Source: Tetranychus cinnabarinus (Eukaryota > Arthropoda > Arachnida > Trombidiformes > Tetranychidae). From it: a DNA stretch of 64,000 nt. The notes under the pieces were generated by a model that saw only the letters and a program-made list of their open reading frames with translations, was not told the DNA's origin and made no database searches. This document shows, piece by piece, positions 22,101-31,955 of this stretch. The stretch lies in contig WHVY01000002.1 of the NCBI GenBank assembly GCA_022266195.1, positions 5,905,001-5,969,000 on the forward strand, given 5' to 3'. Every line of letters starts with the position of its first letter. The stretch's first letter is position 1. A program made the position numbers and the translations under genes.

Positions 22101-25100
22101 GTTATTTTGTTAAGTATAGTGCCAAAGCTCAAAGGCGAAATGCTATGTTTCCATAGAAGTAGTTGATTCAAGCTATTCACCAATAGTTTTCAATATGTTC
22201 ATCTTCAACTCACAAAGGAAACTGCACTTTTGTTCAGCTCAGTGGGATACAAGTTGAAAAGGGATAAATAAATAAAGATAAATAACCTAAAAGTTGTAAA
22301 ATTGTTACTATTTTGTGTAAACCTTTTTGTTTCAAATCTTCATTTTAACTGTATCTTCAAATCCGTGCGGTTATCAACATTATAGCAAATATCATCATAA
22401 TTATCATCAGTTGCTCATATTCTTGCCTTTCTTTCAGGTTAAATGACAGAAATAGGAAACGATAACCTGCTGTGATTGCCTATTGATTATGATGAGGCGT
22501 ACATAAAAAGAGGAAAGTGGGCTGAACAAGTATAATGTAATATAGTTGATATTGTAGTTGATATAATACTTGGAAAGATGAGATGAATTCATTCATCAAT
22601 ATTAACAATAACCATGAATCTTGATTTGATTCTCTGTTCAAATCTCGGCAGATTTGCTCATCTCGCAACCCCAACAATCAGTGTGAATGTTTCCCCTTGA
22701 GTAATCATTGGGTTGTTGTGTGTTATATGGAAGAAGAAAAAGTCAATTGATGAATCCTTCTTTCTGATGAAATGTAACAGATTTTTTTAGTATCTCGGTA
22801 ACCACACCTTTCTAATGACAATTTTCCTCGGCTGTTGAATCAAGGTTTGTCAGACCATTGAGATAACTACCTAAAATAGTCCGATTAACATCAGAAAATC
22901 CGATCGGGATCAAAAGGCTTTCCTATTTTATCCTCTTCAAGATTAACTTGGATTGGACAAACCATGCAACTGTAAAGATAAAAAGTCAAATTAAGTCGAG
23001 TTAAATTGACAATTAAAAGTACTTACTTTGAAAACATAAAAATCCAATCAAGGGCTTGAATAACTAATTAAATAGAAACACAATAGTGATAATTAATTGT
23101 TGAATCAAACAAAAGACAAAAGATTGAACAAAAATGGAGCCCAAACAAAGGTGATCACATGTTAAGGGACAGTCTATAAATTGAAATCTCTTTGGGATTA
23201 TCAAATGAACTCGAGTTTTTTTGCCAATAAATTAATTCCATTTCCATGTTAAATTGGGTTAAATTTGAACACAACTCAAGTAAGTAATCAAGTAATTTCA
23301 ATAAAATACAAAGTGTACCCAAAAAAAGTCTAACAAAAATGAGCAAGACAAACAAACAAAAAATGTAATTGAATTCAGGTGAATCTTATTAGCAAGCAAA
23401 TTAACCAAGGTTGACTGAATCATCATCATCATCATCATCATCATCATTTTCATCCTTCATTCACATCATCATTATATTATAAAATAAAGGAAACTATTGA
23501 AAGTTAAACCCTCCAAGTTGAGAGGGAAAAAATGATTTGATAACTTGCTGTCAAAAAATTTGTCTCATCAAATGAGATTTAGCTTATAACAAACAACAAG
23601 CCAAAAAAGGTTCAACGCGAAACTGTTTCACCATTTTGACATAATTGTTACTCTCTAATTTGACAAACAACATAATCATAATCATCAATGTTCCAACAAA
23701 TGATACACTTGAAATGTTATGAGGATGCCATTTAATTCCTCCCTTTTCTTCATCCTCTAATAATAATCATCATCATCTTCACCTTCATCAAGCAAACCTA
23801 ATGAGCTCTCATTGACTCACCATATGCAGACTCCAGCCTCAATCCCTTGTTAAACTTTATCCTAAGCATGTCACCATCACTGCATGAACAGCCCACCATC
23901 ACATGCCCAAACTCAGGCCAATAAAGTCTTTATTACACAAACCATTATATCCTTATGCAACATCATCTTCACTTCATCTTCACTCCATTTTCATTCCAAT
24001 CATAATTCTCATCATTACCTTCTTCTTCCATGTCATCTTTTTCAATAAATAAGTCCAACTAGTCTGAAAATATTTCAACCAAACAAAGCCAATCCCATAG
24101 CATCAAATTAGACATACCTTTGAGGTAATTTTGACGCTCAACAATTTTCCTCATTCCCATTGTCATTTAACCCTCAGATTTATGATTATGTCCTTTGTAA
24201 ACACTTGATATCTCTGTTTGACTTTCCGATTAAACCGATCGTTTTGTTAAATCGCTTGAAATGTTCAATATTCATTATCTCTTGTTCAATGGGCGAGCAA
24301 AATTATTGATACATTTTCTCATATTAATGGGAAACCGTTTGTTTGCCTTCATAATTTTCAGGCAAAAAAAGCAAAGTTGAGACAATTTTGCTGATCATGA
24401 AAAATCTCTTTATTGATTGTTATTACTTTACACAGCAGATTAATGAATATGAAACTTATTAACTTGTCAATTGATTCAAAAGATAATCACTCTAAACGGT
24501 AAACGTTACCATTAAATCAATTATGAGAAACAAAATCTCTTCTTTATAAGAGTAGATTGTCCTTTTATCAAGTCACTTTTTTCCCATTCACTTTCAACCA
24601 ATTTTCACCAAATTTAAAAAAAATAATCTCTTTTCTCTCGAGTAATTTTCAATCTTATATACAGAGTAAGATTAAGTTTCGTCAAGTTTGCCCCTTAATA
24701 ATATCCAATGAACATAATGATTATCTGATATCGCATTTCAAAGTCCATTTAAAACTAATCTGAAACTGTTTTACTACCAATTATCGAATCAATTGAATCA
24801 TCTCTTTACTCTAATTTCCTTTGCATCCTCATCCCACTCTTCATCTTACTCTTTATCTCTTTCACCTTCCCTTGCCTCTTCCACCTTTCATCCTCATCTA
24901 TTTAATGTCAATCCTGTGAAAACCATCAATTTACTCTCATTCAACTAAACTATCATTCAATTACTCTAGTCAAGGTGATTACCACTTAACAGGAGGAAAA
25001 GATTGAAACTGAAAATCAAGTTGAAGATGGATGAGTACAATGTATAATGAAGTGATATTTTTTGCTACAAAAAAAGAGACTCAGATCTATTTACAGGTAA

Positions 25101-25552
25101 AGATTAGACCCTACTCACCACTCGAGTCACTTCACACAATTATCTTTATCCTGTTGTTGTCCTTTAAATTGTCCAACTGTTTGCTAATTAAAAGCTTGAC
25201 CAGTTAATTCATTTGAAAAAGGCCTCAAATTGTTCCGACATTTTTCCCTCTCAAGACATTTTCACACAAATAAAGGCACTTCTTGCATCAAAAGGATGAA
25301 ATGTCAAATGGTTAAATTTCAAGTTTGTGATTTTCCATAAAAATTGTTTGTCATGAAGCCATCACAATTTGAACAGAACCATTATCAGGTTATTTTGCAT
25401 TAAAAGTCTTACAAGGGGTCGGCATGAAGTGGTAATCGAGTTTCCTAATGAAATATACATTTTTAGATAGCCCATCAGGGGTACATAAAAAGTGAAAAAT
25501 AGTAGGTGCCCGTTTTTTGATTAACGAAAGTTATTGGCACTTTCATGGCGAA
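16136..25552. other. 9.4-kb non-coding region
   Basis: Mostly AT-rich sequence with polypyrimidine stretches and short microsatellites (an ATC run at about 23420-23447). Open frames here are short and lack family motifs. I recognise no RNA gene or transposon. A repeat-family word (GGTTATTTTGCATTA) occurs near 25388, also seen near 54165. Unrecognised exons of a flanking gene cannot be excluded. Confidence 0.5.
18015..18341 (-). other. doubtful 108-codon open frame
   Basis: The translation is helix-prone (for example LLPETEAILYQLKLMEAKQN) and less repetitive than its surroundings, so it could be a terminal exon or a decayed gene. It has no ATG in frame before a stop, I recognise no family, and there is no clear splice acceptor. 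Reported only as a candidate. Confidence 0.2.
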
Positions 25553-25642
25553 CCCAAGCATATCTCTATGGACGTCGTAAAATATTTTTAAATTTTGTTT
25601 TCATCAAGAAACTTCAGCATAATGCATAGAGATATGCTTGGG
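25553..25642. repeat. 18-bp perfect inverted repeat at broken left end of Tc1 copy
   Basis: CCCAAGCATATCTCTATG at 25553-25570 is the exact reverse complement of 25625-25642, with a 54-base loop. The right arm overlaps recognisable transposase codons (RYAWDKRAI), so the left arm looks like an inverted duplicate made when the 5' end of the element was lost. Confidence 0.7.
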
Positions 25643-26002
25643 ACAAAAGAGCAATAATGAAGCAAGTTGATAAACCTGGTTCATCATCAAGGAAAATTTT
25701 ATCTGATTTGCAATTGCCTGTTTCAAAATGGACTGTTTTGCGTGCAATAAATGAAACTAATCTTTATGAATATTCTTCAATGGATTTAAAACCTCGATTA
25801 ACGGAACTGCATAAGCAAAAAAGACTGGAGTTCGCTAGAAAGCACATAACATGGAACAATGAATGGTTGTCTGTCATTTTCTCCGATGAAAAAAAGTTCA
25901 ATCTTGATGGACCTGATGGATCAACCTGTTATTGGCATAAAATAGGGGATGAAAAAAGGATTTTTTCCAAGCGGAATCTCGGTGGTGGAACTGTCATGGT
26001 TT

Positions 26003-26008
26003 GGGGTG
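26003..26008 (+). repeat. 6-bp target-site duplication, left (GGGGTG)
   Basis: GGGGTG directly precedes the left terminal inverted repeat and is repeated at 28370-28375. Removing the insert and one copy restores the transposase reading frame across V-W-G-A-F. Confidence 0.92.
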
Positions 26009-26056
26009 AGTAGTATAAATAACCAATTACTGGCTCAATCGCGAAACCGGTTATTG
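26009..26056 (+). repeat. left 48-bp terminal inverted repeat of Polinton-like element
   Basis: Pairs with 28322-28369, with mismatches only near its middle (CAATCGCGAAACC against CAATGCCAAAACC). Confidence 0.92.
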
Positions 26057-26232
26057 TAAAATTGAGATTGAAATGAAACTCTCTTATTTAACTTGGTTTA
26101 TTGAAACAAGTTGTACCCAAGTGTTACCTTGGGTATCAATAATTTTTTCATCAAAAATCACTTGATGAGAATTTGTTCTCATCGCTCCAACTTCTTTTTT
26201 CAATGAATAAACCATTGCATTAAGGTTAACAA

Positions 26233-26382
26233 CTAAATTGACAAGCATATCAATTTTATCAACAAAACCTTTAAAAATAGAAACAAAAAAACTCTATTTG
26301 TGAAAGATGACAATGTATTCAATGGATATAATTCCATTGAAGCATTAGACACTAAATCAATATATATATCTCTATTTATCAT
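26233..26382 (-). pseudogene. truncated Polinton-type ORF (N-terminal motif only)
   Basis: From an ATG at 26382 the translation reads MINRDIYIDLVSNASM and then YPLNTLSSFTN. The SNAS...YPxNTLSxF pattern is the N-terminal signature I associate with a structural-like protein encoded by many Polintons. After about 30 residues the similarity ends and the frame closes. It lies last in the row, beside the left terminal repeat, so an internal deletion probably removed the rest. The family assignment is from memory and should be searched. Confidence 0.45.
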
Positions 26383-27191
26383 CTCGATCATATGATGAGG
26401 CAGGGATGTTTTCTTGATTTTTATTTTTAGCTTTCTCAAGTTCTTTATATACTTTTCTGAAAACAAAAGAAACTAATAAATCTCCTTTATCAAACTCTAA
26501 AACTTCATTAAAAACATTTCTTATATCGAATGATATTTTTTTTACTGTATCTTCTCGTACTTTGATATAATGTAAGCTGTCATATTGTATAAAATTTTTT
26601 TCTCTAGGCAAGATTGCTAATGGTCCTTTAGCAATAGATGAATGTAATAAGAAAGCGTTCACTGTTTTGTTTCGTAACAATTTAGTAGAAAGCACACTTT
26701 TCGATGACAGAGTATTTTGTAACCAAAAATTTAATGTAGGGATATCAAATCCTAATTTTTCCATCATGGGATTATCATCATCGAAGATAGGTCGAGAAAG
26801 TGCACCTCTAACTTCTCCTGAAGTCCAATTCAGTGAGAAATTAGTAAATCCATTTTCTTCACCAAAAACTGGTAAATAGTGTGTTCCAAAATATGGTAAC
26901 AATTTGACGATTAATGCTGCATTCATGTTTTTGAGCGTAGTAACAGGCTCTTCATCCAACTGAAAATCTACTCGATGTAATTTTTCAGAATCACTATATT
27001 TTAATTTGATATAACTTTCTCTTTTTGTAAATAGTTGGGTATGATACAGATGAAACCGCAACTTGCCATTCACCTTCAAATTTAAGGTTATTTGATATAT
27101 ATTCACAAAATTTTTCTTTCCAATTAGTCACACAGATATGTGTGAAGTTATCCGATTTCAATGTATTTATCATATTTAGATGGAAATCCAA
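26372..27191 (-). pseudogene. Polinton-type structural-like ORF broken by a frameshift
   Basis: Two overlapping open frames form one gene. The first (27191 to 26994) starts MDFHLNMINTLKSD and contains the conserved-looking FEGEWQVAVSSVSYP. The second (27106 to 26372) supplies the remaining roughly 220 residues, ending near ENIPASSYDRDDK. The GEWxVAxxxxSYP pattern is typical of a protein common in Polintons. The frame change falls between about 26994 and 27106. It overlaps the end of the integrase-like ORF (27148) in another frame. Exact function unknown; no joined sequence is given. Confidence 0.5.
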
Positions 27192-27570
27192 TAAAATGTA
27201 TTTTTAATCTTTTTTTACCTTTTTTGTCTACATACTCAGTTACCCTGGCTTTATATAGATCAGGTTTAGGTACTGGTTGAAGCTCTTCAGGATAAAAAAG
27301 AGATGTTATAGGTTCATCATCCAAGTCAACTAACCTATAAATATATTTATGAGGTGTTTTTTTTCTCGAATTGATTTTGAAAACTTCTTCAGTAAAATTT
27401 TCAGTTGCACCTTTTTCAAAAATTCCTTTTTTCCTACTGATCCTAACATACTTTTCTTTATCTAATTTATCTTTAACATTGAGTTTCCCAAGTTTTCTTA
27501 AATTTTTTATAACTACTGGAACATTTTCATCATTTACGTCAGAGGGGGACATTTTATTTTTGCAAACCAC
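27148..27570 (-). pseudogene. Polinton integrase C-terminus with chromodomain-like tail; catalytic core missing
   Basis: About 140 residues. The order matches the end of Polinton retroviral-like integrases: MSPSDVNDEN, then KYVRISRKKGIFEKG (SH3-like DNA-binding part), FTEEVFKI, YIYRLVDLDDEPITSLFYPE, and a chromodomain-like end KKGKKRLKIHFIGFPSKYDK. The catalytic DDE core that should precede it is absent; the sequence upstream (27571-28175) is unrelated. Chromodomain-like tails on integrases can direct insertion to chromatin marks. Here it may survive only as a relic, since no catalytic residues are present. Confidence 0.65.
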
Positions 27571-28175
27571 CGATTTGAATTCTGTGATGTAGATGCTTCA
27601 ATCGAAAGATGATACGTATCTGTGTTCGTCAAATGAAATGTTGAAATAGGAAATGTATACGTTTCACTGTCATCATCATTGATAATATCTTGATTATCTT
27701 TCCAAGAAAGGATATTATTTTCATGAATATCCTCAAAAGGAAAGTTACATCTACGTAGAACCTTAGCAAATTTATCTTTGAAAGAGCTTTCACGAATAAT
27801 CGATAGTAAGTCACTAGGCCATGAGAAGTGTGCGTTACGATACCTAATGTCCAGAGTTCCACTTTTCGTAAGTACATATGTAAATTCTTTATGATTATAT
27901 TTTATTTCAGTTTCAGTTTTCAACTTTTTCCTTATTTCATTAAATAATTTGAAAGGAATCTTAGATGTCATTTCAACACCTTCAACGCTGTAAATTATCT
28001 GGATGTAAAATTTCCAAAACTTAGCACTTGTTAATTTTCCTTGCAAATATATGATATAGTGAGCACCTTTAACCGATTCGGTATGTTCAGCTAGGTTAAG
28101 TGTATTAATCATTTTAATTTTGATTAAGATTAACTTAATTAAGACTTTTTGATAAACTCGATTAAGACTTTTCAC
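27534..28175 (-). CDS. unrecognised ORF inside the Polinton-like element
   Basis: An open frame of about 213 codons, intact from 28175 (or an ATG near 28111, MINTLNLAEHTESVKG) to a stop at 27534. It contains HYIIYLQGKL, WKFYIQIIYSVEGVEM and FSWPSDLLSIIRESSF. It has no membrane segment or catalytic motif that I can name. It is the longest uninterrupted frame of the element and is first in transcription order from the right terminal repeat. Its C-terminal codons overlap the integrase-like ORF in another frame. It may be a Polinton lineage-specific gene; function unknown. Confidence 0.4.
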   Translation of the reverse strand: MKSLNRVYQKVLIKLILIKIKMINTLNLAEHTESVKGAHYIIYLQGKLTSAKFWKFYIQIIYSVEGVEMTSKIPFKLFNEIRKKLKTETEIKYNHKEFTYVLTKSGTLDIRYRNAHFSWPSDLLSIIRESSFKDKFAKVLRRCNFPFEDIHENNILSWKDNQDIINDDDSETYTFPISTFHLTNTDTYHLSIEASTSQNSNRWFAKIKCPPLT

Positions 28176-28321
28176 AATTTTTGAATAAAGATATAAATTA
28201 GATAGAAAGTAGGTGCTTTATATAGATTTTGAAATAATTTGCTAAGTTTAATGTTTAATATTTTCAAATTCAGCGCTTTATTTCTCAGTAGTAACCAATT
28301 TATTCTTTATAGTAACCAATT

Positions 28322-28369
28322 CAATAACCGGTTTTGGCATTGAGCCAGTAATTGGTTATTTATACTACT
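28322..28369 (-). repeat. right 48-bp terminal inverted repeat of Polinton-like element
   Basis: Reverse complement of 26009-26056 with 3 mismatches. Just inside it the word TAGTAACCAATT is repeated twice (28285-28325), forming a short subterminal iteration. Confidence 0.9.
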
Positions 28370-28375
28370 GGGGTG
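28370..28375 (+). repeat. 6-bp target-site duplication, right (GGGGTG)
   Basis: Exact copy of 26003-26008, directly after the right terminal inverted repeat. The Tc1 transposase frame continues from here. Confidence 0.92.
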
Positions 28376-29043
28376 CCTTCACTTTTAATGGTGTTTTGCC
28401 TATTGCAAGAATTACCTCATCGATGAATTCAGAGAATTATGTGGATGTGCTCAAAGAAAACCTATTGCCGAATGCTGAGATTAACGCTGGGAGTGAATGG
28501 ATTTTCCAGCAGGATAATGCTCGAATTCATGTGTCGTAGTACTCCAAAAAGTTTTTTAATGATAATGCAATCAAATTGCTTGATTGGCCTGCCTGTAGTC
28601 CAGATTTGAACCCGATTGAGAACCTATGGGCAGCAATGGTTAATAAAGTTTACCCTGCTAATAAGCAATACAGTTCGGTTGACGAATTATGGACTGCGAT
28701 TGAAAACGCATGGTACAATCTCGAGCCAGAACTATTGCAAAAGCTCGTAGAAAGCATGAATAATCGATTGTTTGAAGTTGCAACTCTCAAAGGAGCTCAA
28801 ACTCATTATTAATCATAATTTTATGTGATGTATTTATAATTCTGCAACCCTCGATTTTCTTAAATAAAAAATTGCGCAATTTTTAAATATTTTCTTCTCG
28901 ATTTTTGCATATCAATTCAATGCTTATCTCAATTAGAATCAAGTTATTTCAAAAAAAATCATAATATCTCAATCAATTACTAAATAATATAAAAAAACCT
29001 GTGTATCTATATTTTTGCTCCAGAGTGTATAATCTAATGTGGC

Positions 29044-29560
29044 TCAGGCATCATGATTAAAAAATGTTAAATCAGTAGAATCATTCATTAGTTCAAAGTT
29101 GAAATCATCAATTAAATTATGTAAAGCTTTGTCGTTTAATGTTTGAGTGTTTGTACCAAAGTGGGAAATATCTGCATTGAAATCTCCGACGAGTACAATT
29201 CCTTTCATTGGTGGGTGTTCTCTATTATGTGCATCGTTGCCTCCGCTAAGGAGCCGGGCAAACAAACACCACAGATAATACCAGAAGGTTCTGTTGGGAT
29301 AACTCGGTGATCTATGAACATTGATAAAAGCAATGTTATCGGCACCTACAAAACCATTGATTAAGGTTGAAATGCCTGTAGCATAAAAATAATTGTGATT
29401 AAGGTCTGCTCGACGAAATTCAATCATTGAATCCCCCAGGAAGTTTTTCCGTAAGATAAAATCTATTGGGACGGTCTTCTTATCCTTCTGAATGGATCAG
29501 CTCAATTTTTGGGCATTCTAAATCAGCTTTTGGAACTTCCTGAAAACCCAAAAAGATAAT
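29044..29560 (-). pseudogene. endonuclease/exonuclease/phosphatase-domain relic, copy 1
   Basis: On the minus strand from about 29560: FLGFQEVPKADLE (the QE of the endonuclease-exonuclease-phosphatase fold) in one frame with a stop, then from 29427 a 127-codon frame with FINVHRSPSYPN, LLSGGNDAHN, and VLVGDFNADISHFG (the GDFN motif). It ends at NDSTDLTFFNHDA, next to the Tc1 end. This fold is the APE-type endonuclease of non-LTR retrotransposons and also occurs in some host proteins and Helitrons. I see no reverse transcriptase nearby. It is a fragment with at least one frameshift. Confidence 0.65.
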
Positions 29561-29584
29561 ATTGTGAAGAACCAAACAAAATTT

Positions 29585-29654
29585 GACTACTCGAGTAGTC
29601 TTGATCTTAAAGATAATTATTGGCCACTCAAGTGGTCAATCTATCCAAAGATAG
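29585..29654. repeat. run of four short palindromes
   Basis: In 70 bases: GACTACTCGAGTAGTC (29585-29600, perfect), ATCTTAAAGAT (29604-29614), TTGGCCACTCAAGTGGTCAA (29620-29639, one G-U if RNA) and CTATCCAAAGATAG (29641-29654). On transcription, consecutive small hairpins would form. Function unknown; it is upstream of the endonuclease relic and may belong to the same retroelement. Confidence 0.6.
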
Positions 29655-30003
29655 AGAGCCACACTTTCTCAAAACTTTCCATGTAAACATCTTCATAGAT
29701 GTTATCTCAAGTTGAAATTGTATTTGAGAAAGAGAAATTGTAGAGATTCTAGTATTCGACCATTAAAGTGGAAACATCAAAACGCACTCGGTTTTATCAC
29801 AATATTTTCATTATTAGTTAGGCGTCTATTTAAACAACCTCTTTTTACAGTATAAGCTGTCACATTTTACTCACTCTTGAGCATGGGAGAAGGATGCTAC
29901 TGTATTCAGCTTGAGCAATAAAAGTGTCACTGTCGATGGTGGCTGGAAATGTATTTAAAGGTAAAGAGGCTAGAAAGCAGCTACAAAGAGAATTCGTTAG
30001 CTA

Positions 30004-31448
30004 CAGGGTGTTATAAAATTAACTCCGAAAGTTTAAATTTGAATTTCTCGGAAACTACTTGGACTAGAGGTCTCAAAAAAGCTACAACAGATAGCGCGAG
30101 TGTCGACTAGGAAGTCGAAACAACCAGTTGATCCGCCATTTTGTTTTTCTCCCATAAAAGTTGAAATTTCCATTGTTGTATTCAAAAATTTTTGTTGCTT
30201 TTTCTTTTGATTTTTTTGTGTTTTTTCAATCAATACCAATCAAAAAAGGTCAGTAAACATTTCGATTCGCTTTTTTCTCGAAAAATTGTTATTGGAAAAT
30301 TTTCCTATTCGGTAAAATTTAGGTCAAAATTATGCTACCTAAAGTGCCAACGGAGTGAAAGACATTTGCTGTGTTGAAGTTTCACTCATGCTAGCTTTGT
30401 TCAGAGGTTCAAAGATGATTTCAATCGAAATTCAATGTGGAAACTCCTCCATCGGATAAAACCATAAAATCTGTTTATGAAAAATTCTTAGCGACTGGTT
30501 CTGTCCATGACGATTATAAAGGTAAAGCTTGCCGACCAACAACTGTCCCTACACCTGAAAATATAGAGAAGGTTCGTCTCTATTTCAAAAACAAGCTTTG
30601 GCAACTTTGCGAGGCTGTTCTGCCAAAACTGGAATCAATTTGTACGCCGTTGGCAAATGATGCAATAGATTTCAAAGCATACAAAATCCAGGTGTGCCAG
30701 TTCCTTACACAGACTGATTTTGCAAACAAGCTTGCATTTGCTGATTTAATGCTGAAGAAGATGCACGACGGATACATTGATCCATACAAAATCTGGTTTT
30801 CCGATGAAGCGCACTTTTATCTGAGTTGGTTCGTGAACAAGCAAAATCACCGAATGTGGGGCAAGGAAGCACCTTATATGCCTGAGACTAAACCACTGCA
30901 TTCTGAATACGACACCATGCAGATGGGAATTTGTGGAGCCAAACACACAGGCGATTATTTCTTTGACGGGATAATCAACGGTCAAGCTTACCTTAAAATG
31001 TGGAGCAACTTGTCACCGTACTCTTAAAGTCAAAAACGCCATTCCTACTCGGTTTGGAGATCGAGTAATCGGTTTAGGGTTCGAATCAGAGGATGGAGAT
31101 GGAATCACTTGGCCTGCACGGAGTCCTGACTTAAATCCATGCGAATTTGCTCTCTGGGGAATCCTTAAAGAAGATGTTTACCGATCATCACCAAAAACTC
31201 TGGACCAACTCGCAAAAAACAATCCACAAAGCTATTGACAAAATAACACCAGAATTCTAAAACGTGTCATGAACAACTTTGTCAAGCGACTTGAACTGCT
31301 CCACCAAACAGAGGGCGAGCATTTCGAAAACATTGTTTCCTAACATTCTCAAGTGTCCTCTACTAAATGATGTATTACACTCACTGAAATTCGCAGTACT
31401 TTTTTTCTATTAAAGTTTGATCGTTCGGAGTTGATTTATAACACCTTG
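30004..31448 (+). mobile_element. mariner-like DNA transposon, complete ends, dead transposase
   Basis: Termini CAGGGTGTTATAAAATTAACTC and the imperfect complement at 31421-31448 are flanked by TA (30002-30003 and 31449-31450), the canonical mariner/Tc1 target duplication. The length is 1445 bp. The inner transposase is broken as described in its own entry. The ends differ at several of about 28 positions, consistent with age. Confidence 0.85.
30350..31343 (+). pseudogene. mariner-like transposase with internal deletion
   Basis: N-terminal remnants precede FNVETPPSDKTIKSVYEKF (helix-turn-helix part). IWFSDEAHFYLSWFVNKQN supplies the first catalytic Asp and DYFFDGIINGQAYLKMW follows. The QQDGAxxH-type segment with the second Asp is missing: the sequence passes from YLKMWSNL directly to TRFGDRVIGL. 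WPARSPDLNPCEFALWG (third catalytic position) and a C-terminus ending KRLELLHQTEGEHFENIVS to 31343 follow in shifted frames. There are stops near 30385 and 31027. It cannot be active; the intact terminal repeats might still be recognised in trans. Confidence 0.8.
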
Positions 31449-31450
31449 TA

Positions 31451-31955
31451 TGTTGGTGCTGCATGCAGCTCAAATCTTCAAGATAAGAGTACGTTATAAT
31501 AAAGCTATATAACTTATTTCTATTTGAAATATGAAATAACCATAGTTTTAGAACTAACCCTAGGCAGCCTGGATACACGCCAGAACTTAATCTTCACGCC
31601 ATTATTATGGCAATATGTAAGATAATAGCTGATTAGAAAAATCGCACTATATATGAAATTCCTGGTGACTTGAGACCTATCGATGGTCATTACGCGTGTT
31701 TCGATGAGACACACGAGTTACTTGTCTTAGTGAAATGTTCTTGTGATACTGTCATTGATGTTTTATCTTAACCTAAAGACCAGAAGCCTACTGAATCTCT
31801 AGGAGGGCAATTGAAAAACGTTTGAACCTGTAAATGTCATTTTTAGGTTGGTCAGAAATCCCTTGCTATTGGCGTTTGCTATAAGCTGCGTAACGATAGA
31901 TCACCCATCACCCGCAACATCTCAACTAGACCAGAATATTGAATGGAGATCTACT
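31451..31955. other. non-coding spacer between mariner element and endonuclease relic
   Basis: No gene recognised. It may contain further decayed retroelement sequence upstream of the relic at 31956, but I could not align it. Confidence 0.4.

Larger units (their letters stand above)
26009..28369 (-). mobile_element. 2361-bp Polinton/Maverick-like deletion derivative nested in Tc1
   Basis: The boundaries are exact: termini AGTAGTATAAATAACC and its complement, 48-bp terminal inverted repeats with 3 mismatches, and a perfect 6-bp target duplication. A 6-bp duplication with AG...CT termini and a retroviral-type integrase are hallmarks of Polintons (Mavericks), normally 15-20 kb. Here only remnants remain, all on the minus strand: an unknown ORF, an integrase C-terminus, a Polinton-type structural-like ORF in two frames, and the start of a second similar ORF. 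Protein-primed DNA polymerase, packaging ATPase, protease and major capsid genes are absent. It must have been mobilised in trans or deleted internally after insertion. Confidence 0.82.
25630..28812 (+). pseudogene. Tc1-like DD34E transposase, interrupted
   Basis: The 5' part (to 26008) has a helix-turn-helix-like segment ([19 protein letters not shown]), then [19 protein letters not shown] with the first catalytic Asp, and ends in GGGTVMVWG. The 3' part (from 28376) resumes with AFTFNGVLPI, then WIFQQDNARIH with the second Asp and CSPDLNPIENLW with the catalytic Glu. Spacing from second Asp to Glu is 34 residues, as in Tc1. Disabling lesions are the nested element after 26008, an in-frame TAG shortly after ARIHVS (about 28537), and loss of the N-terminus. 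The protein would have been a nuclear transposase; this copy is dead. Confidence 0.85.
25553..29027 (+). mobile_element. Tc1-family DNA transposon remnant, split by a nested insertion
   Basis: The transposase halves lie at 25630-26008 and 28376-28812. The right end reads TTTTTGCTCCAGAGTG followed by TA at 29028-29029, which is typical of a Tc1 terminus and its TA target. The matching left terminus was not found, so the 5' end and about 70 N-terminal codons are missing. Without the nested 2361-bp insert and one copy of its 6-bp duplication the remnant would be about 1.1 kb. It abuts the end of the endonuclease relic that begins at 29044, suggesting Tc1 had inserted next to or into it. Confidence 0.8.

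Noticed and set aside
23420..23447. Regular short repeats resembling a CRISPR-like array
   Set aside because: It is an uninterrupted ATC microsatellite without spacers, in a eukaryotic context.
26009..28369. Reading the nested insert as a host intron of the transposase gene
   Set aside because: It has terminal inverted repeats and a 6-bp target duplication rather than intron ends, and carries its own minus-strand ORFs.
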